A DNA stretch of 13,311 nt from the NCBI GenBank assembly GCA_016295375.1, contig JAEDLI010000064.1, positions 1 through 13,311 of the forward strand, in the 5' to 3' direction. This DNA comes from Fibrobacter sp. (lineage in GTDB: Bacteria; Fibrobacterota; Fibrobacteria; Fibrobacterales; Fibrobacteraceae). Below, piece by piece: positions 12,832 through 13,311 of this stretch. How positions within the stretch are numbered: position 1 is the first letter of the stretch; each line of letters starts with the position of its first letter. The notes beneath the pieces were generated by a model that saw nothing but the letters and a program-made list of their open reading frames with translations, was not told the DNA's origin and made no database searches. The position numbers and the translations under genes are program-made.

Positions 12832-13311
12832 TTACAAGCAGATAGTCATATAGGGCGGAATGCAAATTGTTCCATCCTCTTTTATGGAATATTTTTTCGG
12901 GTGGATAATGAACGACTTGGCAATTCTCTTTTTGTAAAGGCGATTGAAATCGGTCAAAGAAGTCGTGGTGTAATTCTTGGACGACTTGACTTCAATGGGA
13001 ATAACCTTGCCCCCTGCGGAATCCGTGTCACTCAGCAGGAAATCTATTTCCAAATCGTTCCTATGCAAAGTCTGGTTATAGTGCGTGTAAAAATACAGCT
13101 TATGCCCGTTAGCCACTAGCATCTGTGCAATCGCATTTTCATAAAGCATTCCCTTGTTTATCGCAAGCTTGTCATTCATAATCTGCTTGTAGAGTTGCTC
13201 GTTTGTGATTGTATTTTCGCTAAAGGCGTGCGAAAAAAGGAGTCCGGTATCGCCCATATAACACTTAATTGCAGAATCATCGCTGTTCAAAGCCATGCCC
13301 ACATTTGGGTC
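12832..13311 (-). CDS. AAA+ ATPase, DUF4143-type C-terminal part (cut by window edge)
   Basis: The reading frame is open to the last base of the window (codons for D-P-N-V precede the possible GTG at 13302), so the gene starts outside and about 160 C-terminal residues are visible. They match the DUF4143 domain that follows the AAA module in many bacterial ATP-binding proteins: CYMGDTGLL, KGMLYENAIAQMLVANG, then a PD-(D/E)XK-like core with Glu in YENAI, Asp in EIDFLL and E-V-K in PIEVKSSKNY, followed by SLTDFNRLYKKRI. All three core positions are intact here. The missing N-terminal part should contain Walker A and B. The role of the family is not settled. Base composition is more AT-rich than the adjacent glgP, in line with an accessory gene. 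It ends in front of the shared terminator. Confidence 0.85.
   Translation of the reverse strand, partial: DPNVGMALNSDDSAIKCYMGDTGLLFSHAFSENTITNEQLYKQIMNDKLAINKGMLYENAIAQMLVANGHKLYFYTHYNQTLHRNDLEIDFLLSDTDSAGGKVIPIEVKSSKNYTTTSLTDFNRLYKKRIAKSFIIHPKKYSIKEDGTICIPPYMTICL

Overview
The window looks like chromosomal DNA from a Fibrobacter-type bacterium (phylum Fibrobacterota, F. succinogenes or a relative). Three things point there. A gene at 2520-3374 matches my memory of the TIGR02147 paralogous family, first defined in Fibrobacter succinogenes. It sits directly upstream of a large lipoprotein whose mature N-terminus is C-G-D-D, and a second lipoprotein in the window has the same C-G-D-D start. 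There is also a strongly codon-biased glycogen phosphorylase, in keeping with the heavy glycogen storage of this genus. No database search was possible, so the assignment rests on recognition.

Layout from left to right: a small lipoprotein of unknown function (136-813, +) converges with only 2 bp to spare on an AAA-type ATPase carrying a C-terminal PD-(D/E)XK-like domain (816-2222, -). A very AT-rich 297-bp divergent intergenic region (2223-2519) follows. It holds an array of GTCTAAA sites alternating in orientation at exactly 26-bp steps. Rightward from it runs a two-gene unit: a putative HTH regulator (TIGR02147-like, 2520-3374) and, 15 bp later, a 762-residue modular lipoprotein (3390-5678) closed by a clear intrinsic terminator (5703-5727). 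Next come a TrmA/RumA-type RNA m5U methyltransferase (5798-6958) and an MFS transporter (7036-8229), both on +. The methyltransferase gene is flanked on both sides by degenerate 7-bp-period repeats of two different sequences. An opposing two-gene unit (9981 to 8248, -) encodes a lipoprotein-anchored histidine phosphatase and an atypical SDR NAD(P)-binding protein. A divergent intergenic region with two hairpins (9982-10228) leads to glycogen phosphorylase (10229-12703, +). After it lie a GNRA-capped palindromic element and a probably bidirectional terminator. The window ends inside a second ATPase-type gene (DUF4143 C-terminal part, 12832->13311, -).

Most of this is ordinary housekeeping and cell-envelope gene content. 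I see no CRISPR array, insertion sequence, tRNA or rRNA gene. The strongest unexplained structures are in the DNA between genes: the 26-bp alternating-site array at 2248-2332 (with a degenerate fifth copy), the 7-bp-period element at 6956-7018 that reverses orientation about a single axis, the heptamer tract at 5762-5796, and the 38-nt palindrome at 12718-12755. Among proteins, the points of interest are the regulator-lipoprotein pair, the lipid-anchored histidine phosphatase, and an ATPase whose nuclease-like domain appears to have lost its expected acidic metal-binding residue.
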